Assembly: GCF_020171625.1 (NCBI RefSeq) | Contig: NZ_JAIUZY010000003.1 | Coordinates: forward strand, 186,001-250,000 | Reading direction: 5' to 3' | DNA length: 64,000 nt | Source: Salipiger bermudensis | GTDB taxonomy: Bacteria; Pseudomonadota; Alphaproteobacteria; Rhodobacterales; Rhodobacteraceae | Part shown: in pieces, positions 19,272 to 27,397 of the stretch | How positions within the stretch are numbered: the first letter of the stretch is position 1 | How the letters are laid out: every line of letters begins with the position of its first letter | Notes under the pieces: generated by a model | What the model was told of the DNA's origin: nothing | What the model saw: only the letters and a program-made list of their open reading frames with translations | Databases searched by the model: none | Program-made: the position numbers and the translations under genes

Positions 19272-19754
19272 ATGACTATATCTTGGCGCATGAACCGCCG
19301 CATGACCCTCGCATCGCTCGCCTTTTTCACCTTCGCCGCCAGCCTCGGCGCAGCGCAGGGGGCAGAGACACCCGAGACTCTCGACGAGACCATCCGCCCG
19401 GCGGGCGAGTCGACGCTCGACGAGTTTCTCTGGGTCAAACGGTCGCTGGTGGTGTTCGCCGACAATCCGGCAGATCCGCGATACGTGCAACAGATGCAGC
19501 TGATCGCCGAACGGCTCGATGCGCTCGCGGATCGCGACGTGGTGGTCATCACCGACACCGATCCGGCGGCGGACACGCCGATCCGCCACGCGTTGCGCGC
19601 CCGCGGCTTCATGTTCGTGCTGATCGCCAAGGACGGCACCATCCTGCTGCGCAAGCCCGCGCCTTGGGATGTACGCGAGATCTCGCGTTCGATCGACAAG
19701 CAGCCGTTGCGCAAACAGGAGGTCCGCGACCGCCGCGGCCTGCCTGACCGGTGA
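19272..19754 (+). CDS. Secreted DUF4174-family protein
   Basis: A 160-residue exported protein. The signal peptide is MNRRMTLASLAFFTFAASLG with cleavage near AQGAETPE. The mature part resembles DUF4174, a thioredoxin-like fold without the CxxC pair: LDEFLWVKRSLVVFADNPAD, VVITDTDPAADTPIRHALRA and a DVREISRSIDKQPLRKQE tail. Starts at 19272 and 19290 are both possible; 19272 is listed because a GGGGGG stretch precedes it. It interrupts the otherwise minus-strand propionate locus. Confidence 0.82.
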   Translation: MTISWRMNRRMTLASLAFFTFAASLGAAQGAETPETLDETIRPAGESTLDEFLWVKRSLVVFADNPADPRYVQQMQLIAERLDALADRDVVVITDTDPAADTPIRHALRARGFMFVLIAKDGTILLRKPAPWDVREISRSIDKQPLRKQEVRDRRGLPDR

Positions 19755-19807
19755 GCCGAACGGCGGTGAAGATTGAAATGCACGCCGCACCGCGCTATAT
19801 TCAGGGC

Positions 19808-19909
19808 ATGGAAAAGCTCATCACATATCTGCAGCGGATCTTCCTCAAGCCGCTCCCCGAGCCGGTCGAACGCTCGCCGTATCGGTCTGGCCCGAAGATC
19901 AGCTACTGA
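19808..19909 (+). CDS. Possible 33-residue small protein
   Basis: A short frame starting MEKLITYLQRIFLKPLPEPV and ending GPKISY. The first 15 residues would form an amphipathic helix; the rest is basic and Pro-rich, as in some peripheral membrane mini-proteins. It lies 54 bases after the DUF4174 gene on the same strand. The ribosome-binding site is weak (CAGGGC directly before ATG). I do not recognise a family; conservation in relatives would decide whether it is real. Confidence 0.4.
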   Translation: MEKLITYLQRIFLKPLPEPVERSPYRSGPKISY

Positions 19910-19919
19910 GTTCAAAGCC

Positions 19920-20939
19920 TTAATCATCTGAACGCTCCGCATCTCCGGCGCGTTCATCGTTGCGCGACTCGTCCGCGCCCTCCGGCACCAGCGCCTCGAA
20001 ATTCGGGCGCGTGCGGCTGATATTTTCCTCTGCAAGCAGTGCAAAAACTTCCGGCTCGACCTTTTGCGGCCGCGTCCGCGCGTTGAGCGCCAGCCACGCC
20101 TGACAGCCCATCCGCACGGTCTGAAGCTGCACCTCTTCGAAATCGAAATAGATCGCCGCCCGCCGCGCCCGTCCGAGCCGCCGATAGGCGGCGCCGTTCA
20201 AGTCCTTCGCCAGCCGAAGCCCGTCGCCAAGCTGGGTGTAGAAGCCGATCACCGGCTGCATCACATCCTCGGGCAGAAGCTGGAGGTTCGGCGCGAGCGT
20301 GGTGAGCACCACCGGCTCTTTCCCGCTCGGGACGAAGGGCTCGTAGCCGTCCGCCGCGATGCGCTCGGCGACGCTGCGCCCCGCTTTGTCATGGCCCAGC
20401 ATGGCGGCAGTCACCCCCTGCAGGCGCGCCTCTGGCGCGGCACCCGCAGGCCCCTCGCGCTCCCAGAGCGCGAGAATGTCCGAAAGGTAGTCGTAGACCT
20501 CGGAGCGCAGCGCCAGCAGCGTCTCGTTCAGCGCCTTGTCGCGGGCGCTTTCCTCGCGCCATGTCTGCACGAGGAAGGTGAAGACCCAGCCCGCGGCGAC
20601 CACCCCGCCCGCCATGAGCCCCTGATACAGGTAGCGCGGGTTCTGTGCCCCCTCGGCCTGGATGCCGTCGATCACCGGCAGCAGCGCCAGCACCGAGGCC
20701 ACGCCCAAAAGCGAGATCGGCGCCGCGACCAGCGCCGCCTTCCACAACACCCGCAGGACCTTGGCATCGAAGATGCAATAGGCAATGAGCAGCACGCCCG
20801 CGAAGATCACCAGCCGTTGCGGCAGGCTCTCGGGAAGCGCGGGCCGGACGAACAGAAGCCAGAAGGCAAACAGCACCAGCCCTGGCGCGGCGACGCGCTC
20901 CAGCCTGAGACCGCCATATGCCCGCTTCTGTCCGTCCAT
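19920..20939 (-). CDS. Membrane protein of unknown function downstream of pccA
   Basis: A 339-residue protein with four predicted membrane segments in the first 130 residues (about 18-35, 42-58, 66-88 and 108-125) and a cytosolic C-terminal half of mixed alpha/beta character ending in an acidic tail (DESRNDERAGDAERSDD). No enzymatic motif is recognised. It starts 7 bases after the pccA stop, so it is almost certainly in the pccA transcript. A role in propionyl-CoA metabolism is not shown by the sequence. Confidence 0.75.
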   Translation of the reverse strand: MDGQKRAYGGLRLERVAAPGLVLFAFWLLFVRPALPESLPQRLVIFAGVLLIAYCIFDAKVLRVLWKAALVAAPISLLGVASVLALLPVIDGIQAEGAQNPRYLYQGLMAGGVVAAGWVFTFLVQTWREESARDKALNETLLALRSEVYDYLSDILALWEREGPAGAAPEARLQGVTAAMLGHDKAGRSVAERIAADGYEPFVPSGKEPVVLTTLAPNLQLLPEDVMQPVIGFYTQLGDGLRLAKDLNGAAYRRLGRARRAAIYFDFEEVQLQTVRMGCQAWLALNARTRPQKVEPEVFALLAEENISRTRPNFEALVPEGADESRNDERAGDAERSDD

Positions 20940-20946
20940 ATCGGTG

Positions 20947-22947
20947 TTACTCGAACTCCATGATCACATCGTCGACCGCGAGGCTGTCGCCCGGACCGGC
21001 GTTGATCTTCTTCACGGCGCCGCTGCGCTCGGCGCGCAGGATGTTCTCCATCTTCATCGCCTCGACGGTGCAGAGCGCCTGCCCCTCCTGCACCTCTTCC
21101 CCCTCGGCGACGTTCATCGACACGATGAGACCCGGCATCGGGCAGAGCAGCATCTTGGAGGTGTCGGGCGGCTGCTTCTCCGGCATCTTGCGCGCAAGCT
21201 CGGCCTGGCGCGGCGTGCGCACGTGCACCTTGAGATCGGCCCCGCGCGAGCGGATGCGGAACCCGCCCGAGATCTTGCCGACCTTGAGCACCAGCGGATG
21301 GCCGTCGACGGTCATGTGGGCCAGCGCATGGCCCGGCGTCCAGTCGCCCTCGACCCGGATCACGGCGCCGTCGGCGAAGGTGACGCTCGAGCCGGTCTTG
21401 TCGGCGGCGATGGTGACGTCGAAGCTCTCGCCCTGCAGCGCGATGTTCCACGCGTCACCGACCTTGCGCTCGTGGTTGTCGAGGGTGCCCGAGATACGGG
21501 TGCGCCGGATCTCGGCCACCCTGTTCATCGCCGCCGTTGCCGCCGCCACCTCGCGCAGCGTCTGATCCGACAGCGTGACGCCCTTGAAGCCGTCGGGATA
21601 CTCCTCGGCGATGAAGGCGGTGGTGATGTCGCCGGAGATGAAGCGCTCGTGGTCCATGACCGCGGCCACGAAGGGCAGGTTGTGCCCGATGCCCTCGACC
21701 TCGAAGCTGTCGAGCGCGTTGCGCATGGTCTCGATCGCGGCCTCTCGGGTCGGCGCCCAGGTGCAGAGCTTGGCGATCATCGGGTCGTAATACATCGAGA
21801 TCTCGCCGCCCTCGTAAACGCCGGTGTCGTTACGCACGATGCCCTCGCCCAGTTCGCCCTCTGCCGGCGGACGGTAGCGCGTCAGGCGGCCGATGGAGGG
21901 CAGGAAGTTGCGGTAGGGATCCTCGGCATAAAGACGGTTCTCGATGGCCCAGCCGTCGATCTTCACGTCGTCCTGCGTGATCGAGAGCGGCTCGCCATCG
22001 GCGATGCGGATCATCTGCTCGACCAGATCGATGCCGGTGATCAGCTCGGTCACCGGGTGTTCCACCTGCAGGCGGGTGTTCATTTCGAGGAAATAGAAGT
22101 TCTTGTCGCCATCGACGATGAACTCCACCGTGCCAGCGGAGGTGTAGCCCACGGCCTTGGCCAGAGCCACGGCCTGCTCGCCCATCGCCTTGCGGGTCTC
22201 TGCATCGAGGAACGGGCTCGGCGCCTCTTCGACGACCTTCTGGTTGCGGCGCTGGATCGAGCATTCGCGCTCATTCAGCCAAAGGCCGTTGCCGTGGGCG
22301 TCGCACAGCACCTGGATCTCGATGTGGCGCGGCTGGGTGACGAATTTCTCGATGAAGATCCGGTCATCGCCGAAGCTGTTCGCAGCCTCGTTCTTGGACG
22401 ACTGGAAGCCCTCGCGCGCCTCCTCGTCGTTCCATGCGATGCGCATCCCCTTGCCGCCGCCGCCGGCGGAGGCCTTGATCATCACCGGGTAGCCGATCTC
22501 GCCGGAGATCTTCACCGCCTCGTCGGCATCCTCGATCAGGCCCATGTAGCCGGGCACGGTGTTCACCCCGGCCTCCTTGGCGATTTTCTTGGAGGTGATC
22601 TTGTCGCCCATGTCCTCGATGGCGCGCTTCGGCGGCCCGATGAAGGCAACGCCCGCCGCGTCGAGCGCGTCGGCGAATTTGGGATTCTCGGAGAGGAAGC
22701 CGTAGCCCGGGTGCACCGCCTGCGCGCCGCTGTCCTTGACCGCCTGCATGATCTTGTCGATGACGATATAGGACTGGTTGGCCGCCGGCGGGCCGATATG
22801 CACCGCCTCGTCGGCCATCGCCACGTGCAGCGCGTGCTTGTCGGCGTCGGAATAGACCGCCACCGTCTTGATGCCCATCTTCTTTGCCGTCTTCATGACC
22901 CGGCAGGCGATCTCGCCCCGGTTCGCGATCAGGATCTTGTCGAACAT
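20947..22947 (-). CDS. pccA: Propionyl-CoA carboxylase biotin-carboxylase/biotin-carrier subunit (alpha)
   Basis: A 666-residue subunit that carboxylates biotin with ATP and bicarbonate and hands it to PccB to make methylmalonyl-CoA. It opens FDKILIANRGEIACRV, the biotin-carboxylase start. The ATP-grasp loop is SAGGGGKGM and the later block is FIEKFVTQPRHIEIQVL. The C-terminal carrier domain has the biotinylated Lys632 in VEAMKMEN. The intervening BT-type domain fits propionyl-CoA carboxylase rather than acetyl-CoA carboxylase AccC, which lacks the fused carrier. pccB lies about 2.7 kb upstream with small genes between. Confidence 0.95.
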   Translation of the reverse strand: MFDKILIANRGEIACRVMKTAKKMGIKTVAVYSDADKHALHVAMADEAVHIGPPAANQSYIVIDKIMQAVKDSGAQAVHPGYGFLSENPKFADALDAAGVAFIGPPKRAIEDMGDKITSKKIAKEAGVNTVPGYMGLIEDADEAVKISGEIGYPVMIKASAGGGGKGMRIAWNDEEAREGFQSSKNEAANSFGDDRIFIEKFVTQPRHIEIQVLCDAHGNGLWLNERECSIQRRNQKVVEEAPSPFLDAETRKAMGEQAVALAKAVGYTSAGTVEFIVDGDKNFYFLEMNTRLQVEHPVTELITGIDLVEQMIRIADGEPLSITQDDVKIDGWAIENRLYAEDPYRNFLPSIGRLTRYRPPAEGELGEGIVRNDTGVYEGGEISMYYDPMIAKLCTWAPTREAAIETMRNALDSFEVEGIGHNLPFVAAVMDHERFISGDITTAFIAEEYPDGFKGVTLSDQTLREVAAATAAMNRVAEIRRTRISGTLDNHERKVGDAWNIALQGESFDVTIAADKTGSSVTFADGAVIRVEGDWTPGHALAHMTVDGHPLVLKVGKISGGFRIRSRGADLKVHVRTPRQAELARKMPEKQPPDTSKMLLCPMPGLIVSMNVAEGEEVQEGQALCTVEAMKMENILRAERSGAVKKINAGPGDSLAVDDVIMEFE

Positions 22948-23003
22948 CCTCGTCCCTTTCCTTCGTATCCCTCAGGCCGTGCCGCGTCCCCGGGCGCCGC
23001 CAC

Positions 23004-23038
23004 GAAAAAAGCCACCGGAGCGTGCGGCTCCGATGGCT
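23004..23038 (-). terminator. Terminator between the small lipoprotein gene and pccA
   Basis: An 11-bp stem with one mismatch (AGCCACCGGAG pairing with CTCCGATGGCT) followed on the minus strand by six T residues. It lies about 50 bases past the stop at 23086 and upstream of the pccA start, so some transcription of the upstream genes ends here and pccA may have read-through or its own promoter. Confidence 0.82.
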
Positions 23039-23085
23039 TCGATGTCTCTATGGTCGCCGCGCGAGACGCGGCGAAGATCAGGTGA

Positions 23086-23295
23086 TCAGTTGCAGTACTG
23101 CGGGGTGACGTCGTCGCAGACGACGCCTGCGGTCGCGCCCACTGCTGCGCCGACCATGCCGTCGCCGCCCACGGCGCGGTCGATGAGATAGCCACTGCCG
23201 GCGCCGATGCCCGCGCGGCCGAGATCAGAGTTCTCACAGGCTGCGACGGTGAAAAGGCCAAGGATGGCGGCGATGCGAACGGCGTATTTAGCCAT
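23086..23295 (-). CDS. Small glycine-rich lipoprotein
   Basis: A 69-residue predicted lipoprotein. The signal peptide MAKYAVRIAAILGLFTVAAC ends at the lipid-bearing Cys20. The mature part has a glycine-zipper-like repeat (GRAGIGAGSG and GMVGAAVGATAG) as in many outer-membrane-associated small lipoproteins, plus two C-terminal cysteines. AAGGGAACAG precedes the ATG at 23293-23295. It has its own terminator downstream. Confidence 0.82.
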   Translation of the reverse strand: MAKYAVRIAAILGLFTVAACENSDLGRAGIGAGSGYLIDRAVGGDGMVGAAVGATAGVVCDDVTPQYCN

Positions 23296-23650
23296 GAGTT
23301 CTGTTCCCTTTGGTCGTGTTGCGTTGTCGGGTGATAAACGCCACAGAACGCGACCGAGTTCCATAAGAAGTTCGCGCCCTCGACGGCACAGGCGCCGACC
23401 CGCCGAGCGGTGGCGAAATACCGCGACTGCCCGGCAGTGCGCCGGGAAAGAAATGCGGACGACGGACCAGGGGATGTGCCACGCCGCCCGCGAGTGGAAG
23501 GGTAACGGTATCTGCGCGGGCCCCTGCGGTGGCACCGGACAGCTCGCAACACCTGAAGACTGCCCGACTCCCCGGCACACGCATAGCGGTATCCGCCGAT
23601 CGCTTGCGCGTCGGCATCGCTCCGCTCAGCGCGGGCCGGGACAGGCAGCA
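23296..23650. other. Intergenic region upstream of the small lipoprotein gene
   Basis: 355 bases with no gene I can support on either strand. It presumably contains the promoter of the lipoprotein gene at 23086-23295; no repeat unit, tRNA or clear operator was found. Confidence 0.4.
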
Positions 23651-24013
23651 TCACGCCCAATCTTCGTTTTCCTCGAAGGCGTCGGGAAAGGAGGCGCGGG
23701 CGGCCTGCTCGTCGATGACCAGCAACGCCTCGTAGCTCTCGGGATCGAACGGGTCGTCATAGGGCAGCACTTCGCGCCCGAAGAGCCAGCTGATCCGCCC
23801 GGCATCGAGATTGCCGCGCTCGAACGGCTCGGTTCCGAAATGCTTCCAGAGCGAGGCCATGAAGGCCAGATCGGCGCGCTTGTCGGCGGATTTGCGGTCG
23901 CGATAGCGTTCGCGTCGGATGATCGCGGTCACCCCGCGAGGGTTGGCGCGCCGGATGACGAACTGGTAGTCGGTACCGGGAAGACGGCCTGGAAAGCCGC
24001 GGTGTTTCAGCAT
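23651..24013 (-). CDS. Unknown protein within the propionate locus
   Basis: A 120-residue soluble protein that I do not recognise. It begins MLKHRGFPGRLPGTDYQFVI, has a basic middle (RRERYRDRKSADKRADLAF) and an acidic C-terminus (FPDAFEENEDWA). No signal peptide, Cys motif or membrane segment is present. It lies on the same strand as pccB and pccA, isolated by gaps of 355 and 573 bases, so it may have its own promoter. Confidence 0.65.
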   Translation of the reverse strand: MLKHRGFPGRLPGTDYQFVIRRANPRGVTAIIRRERYRDRKSADKRADLAFMASLWKHFGTEPFERGNLDAGRISWLFGREVLPYDDPFDPESYEALLVIDEQAARASFPDAFEENEDWA

Positions 24014-24556
24014 GGTGTCCTCGTAAGACGGAGCCTGCGCGCAAGCGCCTGACCGACGATCCCGCCCTGCCCGCCGATCCGACAGGCGCCGAAAGGGCGC
24101 GTGCCGGGATCAGCCGGTGCGCGTGCGGGTCCGAAGGTCGCTCCGGTTCTGTTTCTGGTTATCGTTCTGGGTCCGGGGGCCGCTGTCGTCACTGGCGCTG
24201 CCAGTCGACGCGGGCTCGGGATCGCGCATATATCGCGGCAGGCGGCCAGCCACGCGGCGCTCACCGCCGGCTCCGAGCCGTATCGCGGGGCGGCGCGCAA
24301 GCACGTCCGCTCCCCCTGCGAAATCGCAGGTGTCAGCACGCGGCTGGCATGGCCCCGACGCGGGCTGCGCACAGCCTGCGGGGTCCGGCACCACTGCACC
24401 GACCGCAACGTCTCTGACATATGGTGATACTCTCGGCTTCCCGTTTGCGTCAGGGGCGCGGCGGATGCGGCGGCCCGAGGCTTAGAAGAGCGGCACTCCC
24501 GGGAAGACAGGCCAAGATCTCGGTCATCAGGACCGTGAGATCGCAGGGCCTGGGGA
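24014..24556. other. Long intergenic region without a convincing gene
   Basis: About 540 bases. One minus-strand frame at 24110-24394 reads VVPDPAGCAQPAS and ends NRSDLRTRTRTG, but it has no ATG and no ribosome-binding site. Plus-strand frames through the same bases look no better. No repeat unit is present. It could hold a decayed gene, a non-coding RNA or only regulatory DNA. Confidence 0.35.
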
Positions 24557-24580
24557 TGGGCGGGCCGGGAGGCCCGCCCA
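24557..24580 (-). terminator. Strong hairpin after the 45-residue lipoprotein gene
   Basis: A perfect 10-bp stem, TGGGCGGGCC (24557-24566) with GGCCCGCCCA (24571-24580), and a 4-base loop, 6 bases past the stop at 24587. There is no T run on the minus-strand side, so it may stabilise the 3' end rather than terminate by itself. Confidence 0.6.
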
Positions 24581-24586
24581 ACAGTC

Positions 24587-24724
24587 TTACTTGTACTTGC
24601 CGGTGTAGACGGGCTCGGTCGTGATCGGCTCCGGATCGACGACAACGAACTCTTCTTCCTGCTGGCCGCACGCGGCGAGACCAAACAGACCAAGCATTGC
24701 AAGCACTTTGATGCTCTTGGACAT
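24587..24724 (-). CDS. 45-residue small lipoprotein
   Basis: A very short predicted lipoprotein. MSKSIKVLAMLGLFGLAAC gives a signal peptide with lipid-bearing Cys19. The mature 27 residues are acidic and Pro-rich (QQEEEFVVVDPEP, then YTGKYK). The start codon at 24722-24724 follows AGGAGAATAAG on the minus strand. A 214-base upstream gap with an AT-richer stretch near 24830-24900 probably holds its promoter. Function unknown. Confidence 0.78.
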   Translation of the reverse strand: MSKSIKVLAMLGLFGLAACGQQEEEFVVVDPEPITTEPVYTGKYK

Positions 24725-24938
24725 CTTATTCTCCTGTCACATTCTACGGAACCGACATGAGCCTTCGGCCCTGTCCGTCCTCGTTCCGAGGTTCCGATTG
24801 CTTGGGTGCAATCAACCCCCAACATAGCCCAAACTTTTGCGGGACAATATCGATCATGAGCGCATAGATCATTTTGTGGCTCGAAAGCCTCACAGTTGAG
24901 CGGGACCACGCTTCTCTCTGCAAGATATTGTGGGAGCA

Positions 24939-25331
24939 TCAGAAAGCCTCCCAGATGCAGCGGTCCTCGCCGATGGAGTAAGCCTCGAAATATTGTGCGA
25001 TTTCCGGGCTCGCCACGCCGAATTCGACGGGAACCTCCATCAGCGAGATCAACACGCGCGAGGGCGGCGGGCCAACCTCGGAGAGTCGCGGCAGCGCGTA
25101 GTCCTGACACAGCCGATCCATGTCCCCCGACACCTCGGAATGGGCGCGCGGCGAGTCACCGCCGATCTCGGGGGCGACGAAGCGGAACCGATAGATCGGC
25201 CCCGTGCCGACCGGCTCCTCCCGGACGACATCGTGAAACGTCACCTCCATGCCGGAGGGCACGGGGACAGGCTCCCCCATCGCCGGCAGCGACGCGGCAG
25301 AGAACAGTAGGACCGTGGCCCAGACGCTCAT
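24939..25331 (-). CDS. Secreted DUF6497-like protein
   Basis: A 130-residue exported protein. The signal peptide is MSVWATVLLFSAASLPAMG with cleavage near GEPVPVPSG. The mature domain (FRFVAPEIGGDSPRAHSEVS, then LISLMEVPVEFG and DRCIWEAF) fits the DUF6497 type, of unknown function. Two cysteines could form a disulfide. Its ATG overlaps the stop of the upstream gene by 4 bases, so it is translationally coupled and part of the pccB transcript. Confidence 0.78.
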   Translation of the reverse strand: MSVWATVLLFSAASLPAMGEPVPVPSGMEVTFHDVVREEPVGTGPIYRFRFVAPEIGGDSPRAHSEVSGDMDRLCQDYALPRLSEVGPPPSRVLISLMEVPVEFGVASPEIAQYFEAYSIGEDRCIWEAF

Positions 25332-25666
25332 CGCGACCACCTCAGCCAGCGGCGGCGGTTGTCGTCGTCGTGCAGGACGGCGGCGAGCCGCGCCTCGGCA
25401 AGCGCGCGCGGGGCGGCGGCGTCGAGCTGCCCGCCGGCGCGCAGCACCGTCGCGCCGTCTACCTCGCGCACCGACACGCAGGGAGAGAAGCCGCGCAGGG
25501 AGCGCAGCGCCCGCCACAGATCCTGCCGCACCTGATGCGCCAGCCGGGCCTTGCGGCCCACCGGCGGCAGCCGCGTCTCGACGCTCAGGTCGAAGCGCGC
25601 CGGCAAGCGGCGTGCGAGGATCAGTGCGCCCTCGGATTCCTGCGTATGCCAGCCTTTGCGGGCCAT
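25328..25666 (-). CDS. Unknown protein directly downstream of pccB
   Basis: A 112-residue basic soluble protein: MARKGWHTQESEGALILARR, then RFDLSVETRLPPVGRKARLA. I do not recognise a family. The start at 25664-25666 has GGGAGGGAC upstream. It lies 22 bases after the pccB stop and overlaps the DUF6497-like gene by 4 bases, so pccB and these two genes form one operon. A role in carboxylase assembly or stability is possible but rests only on context. Confidence 0.7.
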   Translation of the reverse strand: MARKGWHTQESEGALILARRLPARFDLSVETRLPPVGRKARLAHQVRQDLWRALRSLRGFSPCVSVREVDGATVLRAGGQLDAAAPRALAEARLAAVLHDDDNRRRWLRWSR

Positions 25667-25688
25667 GACGTCCCTCCCCAAGGCCGGC

Positions 25689-27221
25689 TTAGAGCGGGAT
25701 ATTGTTGTGTTTCTTCCACGGGTTGCTGAGCGTCTTGTTGCGCAGCATGGCGAAGGCGCGGCTGACCCGGCGACGGGTCGAGCGCGGCTGGATCACCTCG
25801 TCGATGAAGCCGCGCTCCGCCGCCACGAAGGGGTTGGCGAAGCGGTCCTCGTAATCCGCGGTGTGCTGGGCGATCTTCTCCGGGTCGCCAAGGTCGGCGC
25901 GGTGGATGATCTCGGTCGCCCCCTTGGCGCCCATCACCGCGATCTCGGCGGTGGGCCAGGCGTAGTTCACATCGCCGCGCAGGTGCTTGGAGCTCATCAC
26001 GTCATAGGCGCCACCATAGGCCTTGCGGGTAATGACCGTCACCTTCGGCACCGTGGCCTCGCCATAGGCAAAGAGCAGCTTGGCGCCGTGCTTGATGACG
26101 CCCCCGTATTCCTGGCTGGTGCCCGGGAGGAAGCCCGGCACGTCGACGAAGGTCAGGATCGGGATCTCGAAGCAGTCGCAGAAGCGCACGAACCGCGCGG
26201 CCTTCTTCGAGCTGTCGATGTCGAGACAGCCCGCCAGCACCATCGGCTGGTTCGCCACCACGCCCACGGTCCGCCCCTCGAGACGGATGAAGCCGGTGAT
26301 GATGTTCTTGGCGTGCTCTTCCTGGATCTCGTAGAAATCGCCCTCGTCCGCGACCTTCAGGATCAGCTCCTTCATGTCGTAGGGCTGGTTGGCGTTTTCC
26401 GGGATGATGGTGTCGAGCGAGTCCTCGACCCGCGCTACGTCATCGAAAAACGGCCGCACCGGCGGCTTCTCGCGGTTGTTGAGCGGCAGGAAGTCGACGA
26501 GGCGGCGCACCTCGGCGAGAGCCTCCACATCGTTCTCGAAGGCACCGTCGGCGACCGAGCTTTTCTTGGTGTGGGTCGAGGCGCCACCAAGCTCCTCGGC
26601 GGTCACCACCTCGTTGGTCACGGTCTTGACCACGTCGGGGCCGGTGACGAACATGTAAGACGTGTCCTTCACCATGAAGATGAAGTCGGTCATTGCGGGC
26701 GAGTAGACCGCGCCGCCGGCGCACGGCCCCATGATGACCGAGATCTGCGGGATCACGCCCGAGGCCTCGATGTTGCGCTGGAAGATCTCGGCATAGCCGG
26801 CAAGGCTGTCGACGCCTTCCTGAATCCGGGCCCCGCCCGAGTCGTTCAGGCCGATGACCGGGGCGCCGTTCTGCATCGCCATATCCATGATCTTGCAGAT
26901 CTTCTGCGCGTGGGTGGCCGAGACGGAGCCGCCCAGAACGGTGAAGTCCTGACTGAAGACATAGACCATGCGGCCGTTGATCGTGCCCCAGCCGGTGATC
27001 ACCCCGTCGCCGTAGGGGCGGTTCTTCTCCATGCCGAAATCGGTGCAGCGATGGGCAACGAACATGTCGTATTCTTCGAAGCTGCCCTCGTCGAGCAGCA
27101 GCTCGATGCGCTCGCGCGCGGTCAGCTTGCCCTTGGCGTGCTGGGCGTCGATGCGCTTCTGACCACCTCCGAGCCGGGCACCCGCCCGCCGCTCTTCGAG
27201 TTCTTGCAGAATGTCCTTCAT
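25689..27221 (-). CDS. pccB: Propionyl-CoA carboxylase carboxyltransferase subunit (beta)
   Basis: A 510-residue carboxyltransferase that moves the carboxyl group from PccA-biotin to propionyl-CoA. Crotonase-fold blocks typical of acyl-CoA carboxylases are present: [40 protein letters not shown] and [17 protein letters not shown]. The start [14 protein letters not shown] at 27219-27221 is preceded by AAAGGAAAGGGAC. It heads the minus-strand propionate locus; a candidate PccR-type operator lies just upstream. Confidence 0.95.
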   Translation of the reverse strand: MKDILQELEERRAGARLGGGQKRIDAQHAKGKLTARERIELLLDEGSFEEYDMFVAHRCTDFGMEKNRPYGDGVITGWGTINGRMVYVFSQDFTVLGGSVSATHAQKICKIMDMAMQNGAPVIGLNDSGGARIQEGVDSLAGYAEIFQRNIEASGVIPQISVIMGPCAGGAVYSPAMTDFIFMVKDTSYMFVTGPDVVKTVTNEVVTAEELGGASTHTKKSSVADGAFENDVEALAEVRRLVDFLPLNNREKPPVRPFFDDVARVEDSLDTIIPENANQPYDMKELILKVADEGDFYEIQEEHAKNIITGFIRLEGRTVGVVANQPMVLAGCLDIDSSKKAARFVRFCDCFEIPILTFVDVPGFLPGTSQEYGGVIKHGAKLLFAYGEATVPKVTVITRKAYGGAYDVMSSKHLRGDVNYAWPTAEIAVMGAKGATEIIHRADLGDPEKIAQHTADYEDRFANPFVAAERGFIDEVIQPRSTRRRVSRAFAMLRNKTLSNPWKKHNNIPL

Positions 27222-27278
27222 GGCCGTCCCTTTCCTTTGCCGAGACCATACAGAGGCCCGATGTCCGCTCAAGTCAAA

Positions 27279-27307
27279 TTCGGCAAATTTGCAAAATCTG
27301 GAAACCT
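27279..27307. promoter_or_regulatory. Candidate PccR/ScfR-type operator upstream of pccB
   Basis: TTTGCAAA occurs at 27288-27295, flanked by partial copies (TTCGGCAAA at 27279-27287; GGAAACCT at 27300-27307), and CTGCAAAA lies further on. In Rhodobacter, PccR binds TTTGCAAA-N4-TTTGCAAA before pccB to induce propionyl-CoA assimilation. Only one half-site is perfect here, and no pccR gene lies in the window. The gap to the MFS gene is shared. Confidence 0.45.
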
Positions 27308-27397
27308 CCTGTCCCGCTAATTGAATAACTGCAAAACATCCGCCCGGAAATCTTTACAGAATGGACAAGCCCCGATTTCAGCCCTACCCATCCGGGC

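Noticed and set aside
24110-24394. A 94-codon minus-strand frame in the long gap (PDPAGCAQPAS to RTRTRTG)
   Set aside because: No ATG, weak GTG start, no ribosome-binding site and no recognisable motif. Kept only as a remark in the intergenic entry.
24455-24475. A further copy of the dispersed repeat (CAGGGGCGCGGCG)
   Set aside because: Only the GC-rich end matches; the AT core and hairpins are missing, so it is probably chance.
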